This document shows, one piece after another, positions 46,270-55,678 of a DNA stretch of 64,000 bases. The notes beneath the pieces are model-generated. The model was not told where the DNA came from and made no database searches. It saw only the letters and a program-made list of their open reading frames with translations. Origin of the DNA: Synechococcus sp. AG-679-C18 (lineage in GTDB: Bacteria; Cyanobacteriota; Cyanobacteriia; PCC-6307; Cyanobiaceae); NCBI GenBank assembly GCA_003210755.1, contig QCUL01000011.1:1-64000 (forward strand), in the 5' to 3' direction. Within the stretch, counting starts at the first letter, position 1; the number at the start of each line of letters is the position of its first letter. A program made the position numbers and the translations under genes.

Positions 46270-47585
46270 TCCGGACCGCATTCCATCCCCTCATAAGCCG
46301 GACCTTGTTTCATCCCCGTACTCTTGCTGCGCTGCTTTTGTTGGCGTGCTTGCTCAACGGGACTCCGTTCCTAATGGGTCGCATCGGCTGGCTGGATCCC
46401 ACGTCCTATCAGGTCGATCGCCAGCGCTTTTGCCCCAGCAGCGGGCCTCCCGCCGGCTTGGTGAGTGCTTGTGCGCCCTTGCTAGCGGCTGCGGAGCATC
46501 AGGATGGCTTCGCGCGGCTAAACCTGCAGCGCCTGCATTCCCCTTCTGGGTACTGGGACCTGCTGAAAGCCTCACGCCTGCTGTTGCTGCTGGGTTGCCC
46601 GCTGTTTGTTCTGCTGGGCATGGTGCGCGGGCACTGGCCTTGGCTCGGATGGCGACCCCTGCTCCCGGCGTTGCCCCTTCTGGCGAGCAGCGCGATGGCG
46701 CTGCTCATTGCCTTGCCTCAGGCCCCCCTTGCTGCGCTGCTTTACAGCCTGCGCTCGATGGCCTGGCTGCCGCTGCTGGTTCTATCCGGCCCGACCAGTC
46801 AGCGGCAAGTGCTTGTCCAATTGGCCAGGGCAATGGCCCTGTTGATCCTGCTGCAGATCCCCTTAATGCTGGTGGAGGCCATCTGGGGATTGCCGATGTC
46901 TTTTGGACCGCCTGCTGCACAGCTGGCTCAGGCTAGTGCGGGTCTTCCCACCCGGCTGGTGGGCACTTTTACGATGCCCAACAGTCTTGGTGTGGCAGTG
47001 GTTTGCCTGCTGGGCTTCTGCATGGCCTACCTGCCCCAGCGCCGTGCCCTTGTGCCTCTTGCAATTACAGCACTGCCGATCGTGATGCTGGCCCGATCGG
47101 GAACCGGCCTGTTGATCTGGGCCGTGCTTATGGCGTTCTGGGGTAGTGGTGCCTGGCGTCCTCATCCAGCACTGAAGCTGATAGGTCTGACGCTGCTTGC
47201 GCTCATTGCTGTGGCCCTTCCTCTCCTCTTGGGTCGCCCTGATCTTTGGCAATCGCTCAGTGGCCGGCTTTCGGTTCTCAATTCAGTTATGGCAAACAGC
47301 AGTTCATGGCAGTGGTTGTTTGGACAAGGCTTGTTCCATGGAAAACCTACCGAAAGCCTGCCCGCTCATCTGGTGTTAGAGGGTGGCTTGTTGGCCCTTG
47401 TTGCCTTCTATGGACTGCTGGTTTGGGCCTGGTGCCACGACCAGCAGGCTCGCCCCTTCTTGCTCACTATCACATTGAGTAGTTTAACGCTCACAATTGT
47501 TGAATTGTTTCCATTAAATTTTTTATTAGCACTAAGTATTAATAGAAGTTTGAAGCTCATTAGTTTGAGCCAGAAGAGCCCTTAA
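46266..47585 (+). CDS. O-antigen ligase/polymerase-like membrane protein (second copy)
   Basis: The 439-residue protein starts at ATG inside the previous stop codon. It has about ten hydrophobic helices and the typical Wzy_C pattern TRLVGTFTMPNSLGVAVVCLL (about 232), followed by IVMLARSGTGLLIWAVL with an arginine. The periplasmic loop has FGQGLFHGKPTES-like residues near 350. It is less closely similar to its neighbour than a recent duplicate would be. Together the two may divide polymerisation and ligation. The last 54 bases overlap the convergent ABC transporter gene. Confidence 0.8.
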   Translation: MIRTAFHPLISRTLFHPRTLAALLLLACLLNGTPFLMGRIGWLDPTSYQVDRQRFCPSSGPPAGLVSACAPLLAAAEHQDGFARLNLQRLHSPSGYWDLLKASRLLLLLGCPLFVLLGMVRGHWPWLGWRPLLPALPLLASSAMALLIALPQAPLAALLYSLRSMAWLPLLVLSGPTSQRQVLVQLARAMALLILLQIPLMLVEAIWGLPMSFGPPAAQLAQASAGLPTRLVGTFTMPNSLGVAVVCLLGFCMAYLPQRRALVPLAITALPIVMLARSGTGLLIWAVLMAFWGSGAWRPHPALKLIGLTLLALIAVALPLLLGRPDLWQSLSGRLSVLNSVMANSSSWQWLFGQGLFHGKPTESLPAHLVLEGGLLALVAFYGLLVWAWCHDQQARPFLLTITLSSLTLTIVELFPLNFLLALSINRSLKLISLSQKSP

Positions 47586-49295
47586 TTCCCTGCAATTATT
47601 TTTCAAATCAGCGAATGGTGCATCAGCTACGATAACTCCCTGCTTAAGTACAACCACTCTCTCGCAGGTACGCATCACTGCCTCCCGATGGCTGATCACT
47701 ACCACAGCAGGTTTTTGTGGCTGGTTTTTTAGCGTCTGGATCAGGTTCTCGGCGAGTGCCTCCTGAACGCCACTGGTAGCTTCATCAAGAACAATCAGCC
47801 CTGGCTTGCGAAGCAGAGCTGCCGCTAGCGCCAGCCGCTGTTGCTCTCCACCACTCCATCCCCGCCCGTCATCGCCAACTCGACTATCTAGCCCCTGAGG
47901 CAGCCGCTCCACTTGTTCTCGGAGGCCAACCTGCTCGAGCGCTTGCAAAAGCTCTGCTGCTGCTGCTGGCTCTGACCAGCCGCCCAGATTCATTCGCACT
48001 GTGCCTTTCTGCAGCTTGGGTGGTTGACTTACTTCGCTGCATTGTCTTTGCCAAGCAGTTATTCTGTCTAGTGTTAAAGGTGAGTCATCGATTAAAACTT
48101 TTCCACTATCGGGATTGAGTAAGCCAAGTAGTATGGAAGCTAGAGTACTTTTACCGCTACCACTTGCTCCTACAAGTGCAACGATCTCACCTCTTTCTAG
48201 GACTAAATTTAATTTTTGAAGTGTCCATGTCTTTGAATTTGAATAGTATTGGCTTATTCCCTCAAGATATAGTTTTTCCCAATGCATTTGCCGCAAATTT
48301 TTCCAATTTGGCACTCGAATTGGTAGTTCGAGTAGCGGCAATAAGTCTCCTAGCAATGGTCTTCCTGCTTGCAAGCGACTATAGCTTTCAGATAAGTTTT
48401 GCATTGGCTGCGAAAGACGCAGAAGCCCTAGCGTGACCAAGGCTAACCATGGCAACGCAGCACTGCCATTGCTGCGGATGGTAGGAATCTGAAGTAAAAG
48501 TAGGACGACGGATAAGCCCAACGGTTCTACCAGCTGTCTTGGTAAATGAGGCAACACGCCTGACCAGCTGGCGTTGTTTACAATTGCACTAATAAGGTTT
48601 TTTTGGCGTGAAAGTACGGTTTTTTGGCCTCCTTCCAGCAACAAGCGCCGGATGTTTTCGAAAGAATCAAGAATTAGGTTGTTACTTTCTAGTTCTGCTT
48701 GAGTAACTGCACGTCTCTGACTCTGCAGTACCGGTTTGAGCAGCAGTACTTGTAAGCCGTAGCCAATCAAAACTACCAGCAGAACCAAAAGGCTACCCTT
48801 ACCAGCCAAGAATAAGAGGCCGGAACTCAGCATGATCACCGTGACCCCACTGGAAACGGCTTCGATTAAGGGCTTAAGAGTGTTATTTCGTAGTTGAGAT
48901 AGCTGCATTTGCAGCCGTGTACTTAGTTCACTTCGGTCATGATGAAGGTGAAATGCATACGGCTGGTAAAGCAATTTGCTGAGCAAAGTGTTATGAAAAG
49001 ATTTCCAAATACGATAGATAAGTCTGTTTTGCCACAGATTGACTCCAGCTCTGGCAAGAGATGCCAGCCATGCCAGAGCTATGACACTCACCACCAGATT
49101 TCGTATTGGGAATCCGCCGCCGCTTATCAGTGCATCGACCAATTGGGCTAGTAGAACCACAAGGATAAGATCGACTGCAGAAACTCCTGCAGCACAGACA
49201 ATGAGGCCTAGCAATTGCCCAATTTGCTTTGTACTGCACTGTTTGAACAGGCGTTGAAACAGCTTGTCAGAATTTTCGTTCAATGGTCTTTTCAA
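47532..49295 (-). CDS. ABC transporter, fused membrane and ATPase domains
   Basis: The 587-residue half-transporter has an N-terminal membrane domain (about 20-320) and a C-terminal ATPase domain. Walker A is GASGSGKST (about 381-389) and Walker B is LIVLDEATSGV, with the H-loop VISHREAVM. The signature is WSGGEQQR instead of LSGGQ, which is degenerate at the first and fifth positions but may still work. In this island, export of lipid-linked glycan or a lipid is likely. It points against the two polymerase-like genes and overlaps the end of the second by 54 bases. ATG at 49293-49295 is the chosen start. Confidence 0.85.
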   Translation of the reverse strand: MKRPLNENSDKLFQRLFKQCSTKQIGQLLGLIVCAAGVSAVDLILVVLLAQLVDALISGGGFPIRNLVVSVIALAWLASLARAGVNLWQNRLIYRIWKSFHNTLLSKLLYQPYAFHLHHDRSELSTRLQMQLSQLRNNTLKPLIEAVSSGVTVIMLSSGLLFLAGKGSLLVLLVVLIGYGLQVLLLKPVLQSQRRAVTQAELESNNLILDSFENIRRLLLEGGQKTVLSRQKNLISAIVNNASWSGVLPHLPRQLVEPLGLSVVLLLLQIPTIRSNGSAALPWLALVTLGLLRLSQPMQNLSESYSRLQAGRPLLGDLLPLLELPIRVPNWKNLRQMHWEKLYLEGISQYYSNSKTWTLQKLNLVLERGEIVALVGASGSGKSTLASILLGLLNPDSGKVLIDDSPLTLDRITAWQRQCSEVSQPPKLQKGTVRMNLGGWSEPAAAAELLQALEQVGLREQVERLPQGLDSRVGDDGRGWSGGEQQRLALAAALLRKPGLIVLDEATSGVQEALAENLIQTLKNQPQKPAVVVISHREAVMRTCERVVVLKQGVIVADAPFADLKNNCRELRALLAQTNELQTSINT

Positions 49296-50278
49296 GTCTA
49301 TTCATTTCATTGAGAGCTCAGCCAGACTGGAAACATGCATAAATTCCTAATCCCATTCTTTTATGTAATGATTGTGCCATATTAATTGATCTCTATGGCT
49401 GATTCTATCAGAATCGGCGTATTTCTTATCCTGTTTTAACTTGCTTCAGCTGTTCAGGATCTTCAATGTCTCGATTGCTCTACCAAGCGTGAATCCTGGA
49501 GTGTCAATCCTCGATTTTCATTTTTCTAATTTTGCGCCGCTTTGTAAAAGGTCAAGCTCCGCTTCTTGTTTGATGCAGGACTTTCCTAGAGTAATTGGAT
49601 AAGAAAATCGTTTGGCAGTCAGAATTGGAATTTATTAGTTATAAGCACAACGGATAATGACTTCAGTTAATTGTCAGGCTCTATATAATGATCCTTTGGC
49701 TTTGGTTGAATAAACTTTGACTTATGGTATAATTATGGCATATTATTTTTTAAGTCTTGATAGGCCGATGGAAGGAATTGCGTCCTACATGCTCATGGCA
49801 GCTGAATCTGTTCGATCGGGTATTCAAGAAACCAATGGTGTATCGGTATGGGCTTGATTGTTGCAGCCCCTATAGGTTGTTAGCGCCTTGTTAAGGGAAT
49901 GCGCCTAAAAGAAGATCAATCTTTGAATGTTTTACTATATGCCATAATTTAGCATTGAATTTATTTGTTTTGTATTGCTTGGCGGATTGAGATGGCTGTC
50001 GCATTTATTCCGGTAATTGATTTAGGCCTACTTAAGCAGGCGATTCGTGATTTGTTTACTGTTTAATGAAAGGCCCATTAAGTGTCGGCCCTCTTAACAT
50101 GATTTTGTTGTGATCGGACTGGTTAGGTAGTGTTTTCTTGCTGAATGGAAGACTGTCCTTAAATGATTTTTGTTGCTCTGGTCCATATACTCCACTTTCC
50201 AGAAACCTTTGCTGAAATCGGGGGCAATATGGGCTTTTATGCACTGCTGGCCGCGCTTGATTCCTTAGGGCTACGGTA
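49296..50278. other. AT-rich gap with short remnants
   Basis: About 980 AT-rich bases. Two short in-frame stretches look like gene scraps: 49735-49857 (40 residues, MAYYFLSLDRPMEGIASYML...) and a stretch from about 49992 reading MAVAFIPVIDLGLLKQAIRD. Neither was identified, and both are too short to be active enzymes. The end probably holds the promoter of the GT4 gene at 50279. Confidence 0.45.
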
Positions 50279-51388
50279 ATGAAGCCAATCGATTTGCTGA
50301 TTCCAGAATTATTCGCTGCTGATGGCGGCATTCAGCGTTATTCGCACACCCTGATTAGGGCTCTTCGTGTCATCAGACCCAGCACACCATTGAGGGTGTT
50401 CATTCGTAACGATTACCTCCATCAGATGCCTAGTTGCGGCTGGTCTGGGATCGATTGGCACCCAGCACACGGATCCCGACAGCGGTTGATCCAATCCCTC
50501 GCTTTGGCAACATTTCGGCGACGACCACAGCTCCTCCTCTCTACACACCCCAACTTCGCCCCTATCCAATGGTTTCATCAACTCGCCACTGGCTGCCCAA
50601 GTTGGTGCAGCGCCCATGGCATTGAGGTGTGGCAAATGCAGGATGGCCCTAAACGTTGGGCTTTGGCTCGTTTGCAGCGCTTGTTGCCTGTGAGTCGTTT
50701 CACTGCCAAGCGGCTCAAGCTTCAGCTAGGAGCAGATTGTCCTCCCCTTGGAGTGCTCTTCAATAGTTTCGATCAGACGCGTTTCTTTCCGGGACAACCT
50801 TCCAGGCAGCTGCTAAGTCGCTACGAACTCAGGCCAGACCAGCTAGTGATATTCACCCTGAGTCGCCTTAGCCGTTACGACTCTTATAAAAATATTGATC
50901 GGTTAATTGAGGCTTTACCTGATCTGATCCCAGAGTTTCCTGATTTACGTCTTCTCATTGCAGGTGATGGTGATGACAAGCCACGTCTTGAAAATCTCGC
51001 TGACCATCTTGGTCTAGGTCGCTATGTGATCTTCGCGGGAAGGATTTCGGAAGTCGAATTACCCGATCACCATCGTATGGCCTCTGTTTTTGCTCTGCCA
51101 AGCACAGGCGAGGGATTTGGAATTGTTTTTTTGGAAGCCCTTGGTTGCGGTAAGCCTGTCATGGCTGGGAACCGCGATGGCTCCATTGACCCCCTTGCGG
51201 ATGGTCGATACGGGCTTCTGGTGGACCCTCGTTTCCCTTTGGCTCCTCCTCTCGCCTCTCTTTTGCGACAGCAGGGTGCATCTCTCTGGTTTCATCCAGA
51301 GGCTTTATCTAGTGCAGTGACCGAAACTTTTGGCTTTGAGGCATTTTGTGACTGCTTGGATGCTCAACTGGACGCTTTAGAGGGCTAA
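50279..51388 (+). CDS. Glycosyltransferase family 4
   Basis: The 369-residue GT-B enzyme opens PIDLLIPELFAADGGIQRYSH (glycine-rich loop), with CSAHGIEVWQMQ (about 114) in the N-terminal domain. The C-terminal domain has VIFTLSRLSRYDSYKNIDRLI, IAGDGDDKPRLE and the donor motif LPSTGEGFGIVFLEALGCGKPV (ExxGxxxxEAL). Everything needed for activity is visible. It is isolated, with about 980 bases upstream and 725 bases downstream free of genes, so it probably has its own promoter. Confidence 0.9.
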   Translation: MKPIDLLIPELFAADGGIQRYSHTLIRALRVIRPSTPLRVFIRNDYLHQMPSCGWSGIDWHPAHGSRQRLIQSLALATFRRRPQLLLSTHPNFAPIQWFHQLATGCPSWCSAHGIEVWQMQDGPKRWALARLQRLLPVSRFTAKRLKLQLGADCPPLGVLFNSFDQTRFFPGQPSRQLLSRYELRPDQLVIFTLSRLSRYDSYKNIDRLIEALPDLIPEFPDLRLLIAGDGDDKPRLENLADHLGLGRYVIFAGRISEVELPDHHRMASVFALPSTGEGFGIVFLEALGCGKPVMAGNRDGSIDPLADGRYGLLVDPRFPLAPPLASLLRQQGASLWFHPEALSSAVTETFGFEAFCDCLDAQLDALEG

Positions 51389-52114
51389 CGCTTGCCCCGT
51401 CCAGGGACAGAAGAGGATGGAGGCTGTCTTCTGAAGTGGGCTAAGTGGGGTTCGTCTCCTTGGTTGACAATTGCCTGGTGATTCAGGACCTTGCTTTTGG
51501 GGGTAACCAGCTAATGAATTCTCTCTGCAATCTTTGCAAGTTGGTTTTCAGAAAAGTGAGATCAACAACCAACTTGACCTCCGTCGCTATTTGTAATTTC
51601 AATAGTAGTCTTTTCAATCGCGAAGCAACACATAAGTACTGCAGCAGTTGCTGATGCCCAACGACTTTTGAACCCTGCAGCGCCTGCGCGAAATGTATAA
51701 CTTTGCGTTCTGGGATAACTACGTGTAATGGGCTTTGCTTGCTTGTTATCTCTTCGGGGACCCATGAATCATGGTCTTATCTACCGAAGAAACAGTCCAT
51801 GGCCTCGCAATCGACTGTTTCGTGATTGATCTACTGCTCAGTCTTCAGGATTGTTGCTGCTGGAAGCTGGATGAAGAAGGCCATAATTTGCTGTTTTGGC
51901 ACGCTCCTCTGGCACTCTGGTCGAAGCGCCTCATGCTTTTATTCTCTGCTACAACCACAGCTCAGCTCAACAGCAGACCTTTTTCTCTCGCAATTCAGGC
52001 CATACGCGAAAGCCTTCGGGAGCAATCATCCATAGGTGCATAACTTCAACTGAGCGAAGAATCGCCTTCAATCTGCACCCTCTTTCAGTCCGCTCAGCGA
52101 GAACTACTAACCAT
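51389..52114. other. Gap between two GT4 genes
   Basis: About 725 bases without a supported gene. Several frames are open for 65-90 codons (for example from 51771 on the plus strand), but none has recognisable motifs or a consistent start. The composition suggests decayed sequence. The long open frame preceding the next GT4 (51896-52114) is not believed to be translated. Confidence 0.45.
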
Positions 52115-53296
52115 ATGCGAGTCCTCCACCTGATCCCTTCCATCAGTTTCCTTCGTGGAGGTCCCAGCCAGGCCGTGCTCTCGATGGTTGCCGCGTTGCG
52201 CCAGCAGGGGGTGGACGCCTCGATCCTCACCACCAACGACGATGGAAGCGGCATTCAGCGTGCGATGCCTCTTGGACACTGGCATCAGCAGGAAGCGTTG
52301 GGGCAAGCCGTGCCCGTGCTGGCCTTTGGCCGGTGGAGCCCTTCACTCAGCGCTGTACGCGAATTCGCCATAGCCCCATCTCTGAGTCGCTGGCTTGGCA
52401 AGAACTCCGGGCAGTACGACCTCGTGCATGTTCATGCCTTGTTCTCCTGCACCACCTCTTTGGGCATGGCCCAGCTGCGCAAACAGCGCGTGCCTTACAT
52501 CATGCGCACGATTGGCCAGCTCAATCGCTGGAGTCTCGGTCAGAGCCGAATGCGCAAACAGCTCTTCCTCAAGCTTGTGGATCGGGCCAATCTCCAGGGG
52601 GCTCGATATTTGCACTTCACCAGCGAGGCCGAACGCCAGGAGGTGGCTGATCTCCATCTTTCCACACCTTCCTTTGTGTTGCCGCTTGGAGTTCCCGTCA
52701 TGCCAGAGCTCAGTTACGGCAGTCAGGCCGTTCCCAACCCCAAGGCTCCCACTCGATTGTTATTTCTCTCCAGGCTCCATCCAAAGAAGCAGCTGCCTGT
52801 ACTTTTCGATGCACTCGCAGTGCTCAAGAAGCGACATCCCTTGAGACCTTGGCAACTCGAGATTGCTGGTGACGGCGATCCGGAGTACCTGCAGTACTTA
52901 CAACAGCATTGCGCTGCTTTAGACCTTTGCCCTCACATTCACTGGCATGGCTTTGTGCAAGGTGAGGCCAAACAGGAGTTGTTGCAACAAGCCGATTGGT
53001 TTCTTCTCCCTTCAGCGTCTGAAAACTTCGGAATCGCCGCCGCCGAAGCGCTCATGGCCGGAACCCCAGTGTTGCTCTCTCCAGGAGTGGCCTTGGCTGC
53101 CCAGGTTCATGCCACCCAAGCTGGAATAGTTTGCGAACCCACTGTGCAGGCTCTTGCTGTCTGCCTTGAACAGTGCTTAGAGCTACCGTCGTCGCGTATG
53201 CGGCTCGCGGCTCGTCAGCTTGCTGAACAACAGTTCAGCTGGCCCTCCATTACCCGCCGGCTGATTCAGCACTACGAAGAGGTGTTGCATGGCTGA
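52115..53296 (+). CDS. Glycosyltransferase family 4
   Basis: From the ATG at 52115 the product is 393 residues and begins MRVLHLIPSISFLRGGPSQA, the standard GT4 start; reading from 51896 would add 73 residues with no domain. The C-terminal half has LLFLSRLHPKKQLPVLFDAL, IAGDGDPEYLQYLQ and the donor motif LPSASENFGIAAAEALMAGTPVLL (ExxGxxxxEAL). All landmarks of an active retaining transferase are present. It overlaps the next GT2 gene by 8 bases. Its opening resembles the 22-codon stub after asnB. Confidence 0.9.
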   Translation: MRVLHLIPSISFLRGGPSQAVLSMVAALRQQGVDASILTTNDDGSGIQRAMPLGHWHQQEALGQAVPVLAFGRWSPSLSAVREFAIAPSLSRWLGKNSGQYDLVHVHALFSCTTSLGMAQLRKQRVPYIMRTIGQLNRWSLGQSRMRKQLFLKLVDRANLQGARYLHFTSEAERQEVADLHLSTPSFVLPLGVPVMPELSYGSQAVPNPKAPTRLLFLSRLHPKKQLPVLFDALAVLKKRHPLRPWQLEIAGDGDPEYLQYLQQHCAALDLCPHIHWHGFVQGEAKQELLQQADWFLLPSASENFGIAAAEALMAGTPVLLSPGVALAAQVHATQAGIVCEPTVQALAVCLEQCLELPSSRMRLAARQLAEQQFSWPSITRRLIQHYEEVLHG

Positions 53297-54068
53297 TTCC
53301 CTGGACCAAATCACACCGCTGATCCTCACCTTTAACGAAGAGGCCAATATCAATCGCACCCTCTCAGGCCTTCGCTGGGCCAAGAGGATCATGGTGGTCG
53401 ATAGCTTCAGCACCGATGCCACTCTGGAGCTGCTGGCGCAGTACCCGCAAGTGGAGGTGGTGCAGCGCGTTTTTGAGTCCTTCGCCGAGCAGTGCCATGC
53501 CGGCTTGCAGTTGATCATCACTCCTTGGTGCCTCAGCCTCGATGCCGATCATGTGATCACACCCGAGTTCCAGGCTGAGCTGGCTGAGGTTGTAGCCGCC
53601 GCGCCGGCCTCCGTTACGGCCGTCCTCACTCCCTTTCGCTACTGCGTGCGGGGCAGGCCGCTACAAGGCACGTTGTTGCCGCCCCGCTTCAACCTGATGC
53701 GCCCCGATGGCGGTCACTACGTGAACGATGGTCATGCCCATCGCTTCCTGCCCAGTGGGCGCACCCTGGCTATGCGCCAGCCCATTCTTCATGACGACCG
53801 CAAGCCCCTCAGTCGCTGGTTGGCCAGCCAGCAGCGTTATCTCAAACAGGAAACTCAAAAGCTGATTAAGACGCCCCAACACCAGCTTTCCCGCGGCGAC
53901 CGTCTGCGCAAGCGTCACGTGATCGCCCCCTTCGCAGTGCTGTTTTTATGCCTGATCTGGCACCGCGGCTTGCTCGATGGCAGACGCGGTTGGTTCTATG
54001 CCTTCCAGCGAATGTATGTAGAAATTTTGCTTAGTCTCATGCTCTGGGAGGCCCGCAATGATGGCTGA
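53289..54068 (+). CDS. Glycosyltransferase family 2, WaaE/KdtX-like
   Basis: The 259-residue protein opens PLILTFNEEANINRTLSGLRW, then IMVVDSFSTDATLELLAQY (about 36) and the metal site WCLSLDADHVITPEF (about 78-92, DAD). This is the pattern of LPS-core beta-1,4-glucosyltransferases of the WaaE/KdtX type. A hydrophobic C-terminal stretch (PFAVLFLCLIWH) may associate with the membrane. It is translationally coupled to the GT4 gene by an 8-base overlap. Confidence 0.85.
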   Translation: MADSLDQITPLILTFNEEANINRTLSGLRWAKRIMVVDSFSTDATLELLAQYPQVEVVQRVFESFAEQCHAGLQLIITPWCLSLDADHVITPEFQAELAEVVAAAPASVTAVLTPFRYCVRGRPLQGTLLPPRFNLMRPDGGHYVNDGHAHRFLPSGRTLAMRQPILHDDRKPLSRWLASQQRYLKQETQKLIKTPQHQLSRGDRLRKRHVIAPFAVLFLCLIWHRGLLDGRRGWFYAFQRMYVEILLSLMLWEARNDG

Positions 54069-54144
54069 AAGCACGTTTCGAATGATGATTGCGTAGATGA
54101 AAATTTTTCATAGAAGTGTATCTACATTCTTTTTTTGATTATTT

Positions 54145-54318
54145 GTGAAACTGAAGTATATTTTTATTGCTGCATTTTATATAATTAGTTGTCCCCTCTG
54201 GTTTGCAAGGCTTGTTTTGGGCTTTGCGGAATCTTTGGTGGTTATCTTTTGGCTGGTTAATAGTTTTCACAAGCTTCGTAAATGTGTTTTTGTTGACAAG
54301 GCGGTCAGCCCAAGTTAA
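54145..54318 (+). CDS. Small hydrophobic protein, 57 residues
   Basis: A GTG-started frame of 57 codons ends at TAA 54316-54318. It encodes a strongly hydrophobic peptide: KYIFIAAFYIISCPLWFARL followed by VLGFAESLVVIFWLVNSFHK, which can form one or two membrane helices, then a basic end (KLRKCVF). The frame is embedded in a 380-base AT-rich gap where random frames seldom give such regular hydrophobicity. No known small protein is matched. It may be a real membrane peptide or a surviving piece of a larger membrane protein. Confidence 0.35.
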   Translation: MKLKYIFIAAFYIISCPLWFARLVLGFAESLVVIFWLVNSFHKLRKCVFVDKAVSPS

Positions 54319-54448
54319 AGTAATGGTTGTATTTGATTTCAGTACAGACAGCTTCCTATGAAGGTAAGAAAAAAGTGATTTTTAGACTTTTTGAACTACT
54401 TAAAACGTATGATAATCCTAGGCTATGGATTAAAACATTACTTATCGG

Positions 54449-55216
54449 TTGCCTTCTACGATAAGTGATCTAGATGTAGTTTTTGTGGTCGGGTCCCCAC
54501 GTTCCGGCACGACTTTATTGCAAAGGCTGTTGTCTGTTCATAGTCATTTGTTCTCTATAGACGGCGAGGTATCCTTGTTTTCTTATCAGAATATATTTGA
54601 TCCAAAAAGGAAACATCTTGGGCTTTCCAGGAAGCATATTAACGCGCTCTTTGATCAGTCTATTGACATTGTAGATTTCTTTTCGAAAGGAGTAAATCTG
54701 CTTTCTGCAAAAAATAGTGGTAAGAGATTCGTCGAGAAAACGCCTCAGCACATTATGTATTTACCGTTTATCTTCAAACATTTTCCTAATTCTAAAGTGA
54801 TTCATATCGTGCGAGACGGGAGAGATTGTTATTGCTCTTCAAAATCTCATGTGGATATTCCGCAGAATAAGTCTGTTAGAAGCTTCGCAATGTACTAGAA
54901 AAAGTGTGTTTCTTCCGCGATTCCTTTCGAAAGTCGTGAGAATATTTGCATGGTTAAATATGAGCATCTTGTAAGTAAATCGCAGGCCTCTTTGCAGAAA
55001 ATTATGGACTTCCTTGGTTTGCCATTTGAGGAAAAGCAGTTGAACCCATTGATTTACGGCGCAGATGCCAGAAGTCAATTAGATGTTTTTAAAAAATTAG
55101 CTAATCCTATTGATACTGCATCGGTGGGGCGCTATATATTGGAAATGAGAGATTCTGAAAGGCATCAGTTTGAGCGTATTGCCAGGAATGAACTCTCTTA
55201 CTATGGATATTTGTGA
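54449..55216 (+). pseudogene. Sulfotransferase, interrupted by TAG
   Basis: The frame from TTG 54449 reads FVVGSPRSGTTLLQRLLS (5'-phosphosulfate loop, GSPRSGTTLL at about 15-24) and later VIHIVRDGRDCYCSS (3'-phosphate loop), both normal for PAPS-dependent sulfotransferases. It stops at TAG 54896-54898. The same frame then continues with KKCVSSAIPFESRENICMVK, YEHLVSK and a normal C-terminal region (MDFLGLPFEEKQ) to 55216. Relatives have a tryptophan where the TAG is, so one base change (TGG to TAG) explains the break. As written only the N-terminal two thirds are made. The enzyme would sulfate a sugar of the surface glycan. Confidence 0.82.
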
Positions 55217-55411
55217 TTACAACCGTAATATGTTCAGGCAAGCAATGATCTAAATAGGCAGAAGTTGATTAATATTCTGCATATTTACATCAACCTTTAA
55301 GCTTGCCATAATACTTACCCTGAAAGGTACTCTGTCGTAATTATTTATAAAAATGATGCATCGGTTGGTGGCCGGTTCAAGGACTATTTGATCTGCTTTT
55401 TGGCCGTCTGA

Positions 55412-55678
55412 TTCTCGATATGCCGACTCTTCAAATTGTTCGTCTTTCCCATTCCTTATCACGGCTACCTCAAGAACTGCGCCCTGGCCGTAATCGGCAA
55501 TCTTGATGCTCACTTCACAGCTCTTTGGGACGGAGGCCACATCAAGTTTTGGAGCCGGCGCACACTCGCAGTCCTATTGAAAGAGGCGGGTTTCGAGGTG
55601 GTGGCCTTTTGTGGTGCCGGTCGGTTTCCGTTGTTGTGGAAATCAATGCTGCTGGCTGCCCGCAAGCCCTTATTGTGA
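55412..55678 (+). pseudogene. C-terminal remnant of a class I methyltransferase
   Basis: The frame is open from 55412. It reads VFPIPYHGYLKNCALAVIG, then HFTALWDGGHIKFWSRRTL and LLKEAGFEVVAFCGAGRFP and ends at TGA 55676-55678. This corresponds to the C-terminal 80 residues of UbiG-like (Methyltransf_11/23) enzymes with the typical PYHGYLKN and HIKFWS segments. The SAM-binding N-terminal half is missing; upstream sequence has stops in all frames. It is therefore a 5'-truncated pseudogene. The next 270 bases (55679-55950) show nothing. Confidence 0.7.

Noticed and set aside
51896-52114. N-terminal extension of the GT4 gene
   Set aside because: The added 73 residues show no domain, and the normal GT4 start MRVLHLIPSIS lies at ATG 52115.
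21448-55216. Use of TAG as a sense codon to explain the interrupted genes
   Set aside because: TGA and frameshift lesions also occur in neighbouring genes, so recoding of TAG is not needed; ordinary pseudogenisation or read errors fit better.
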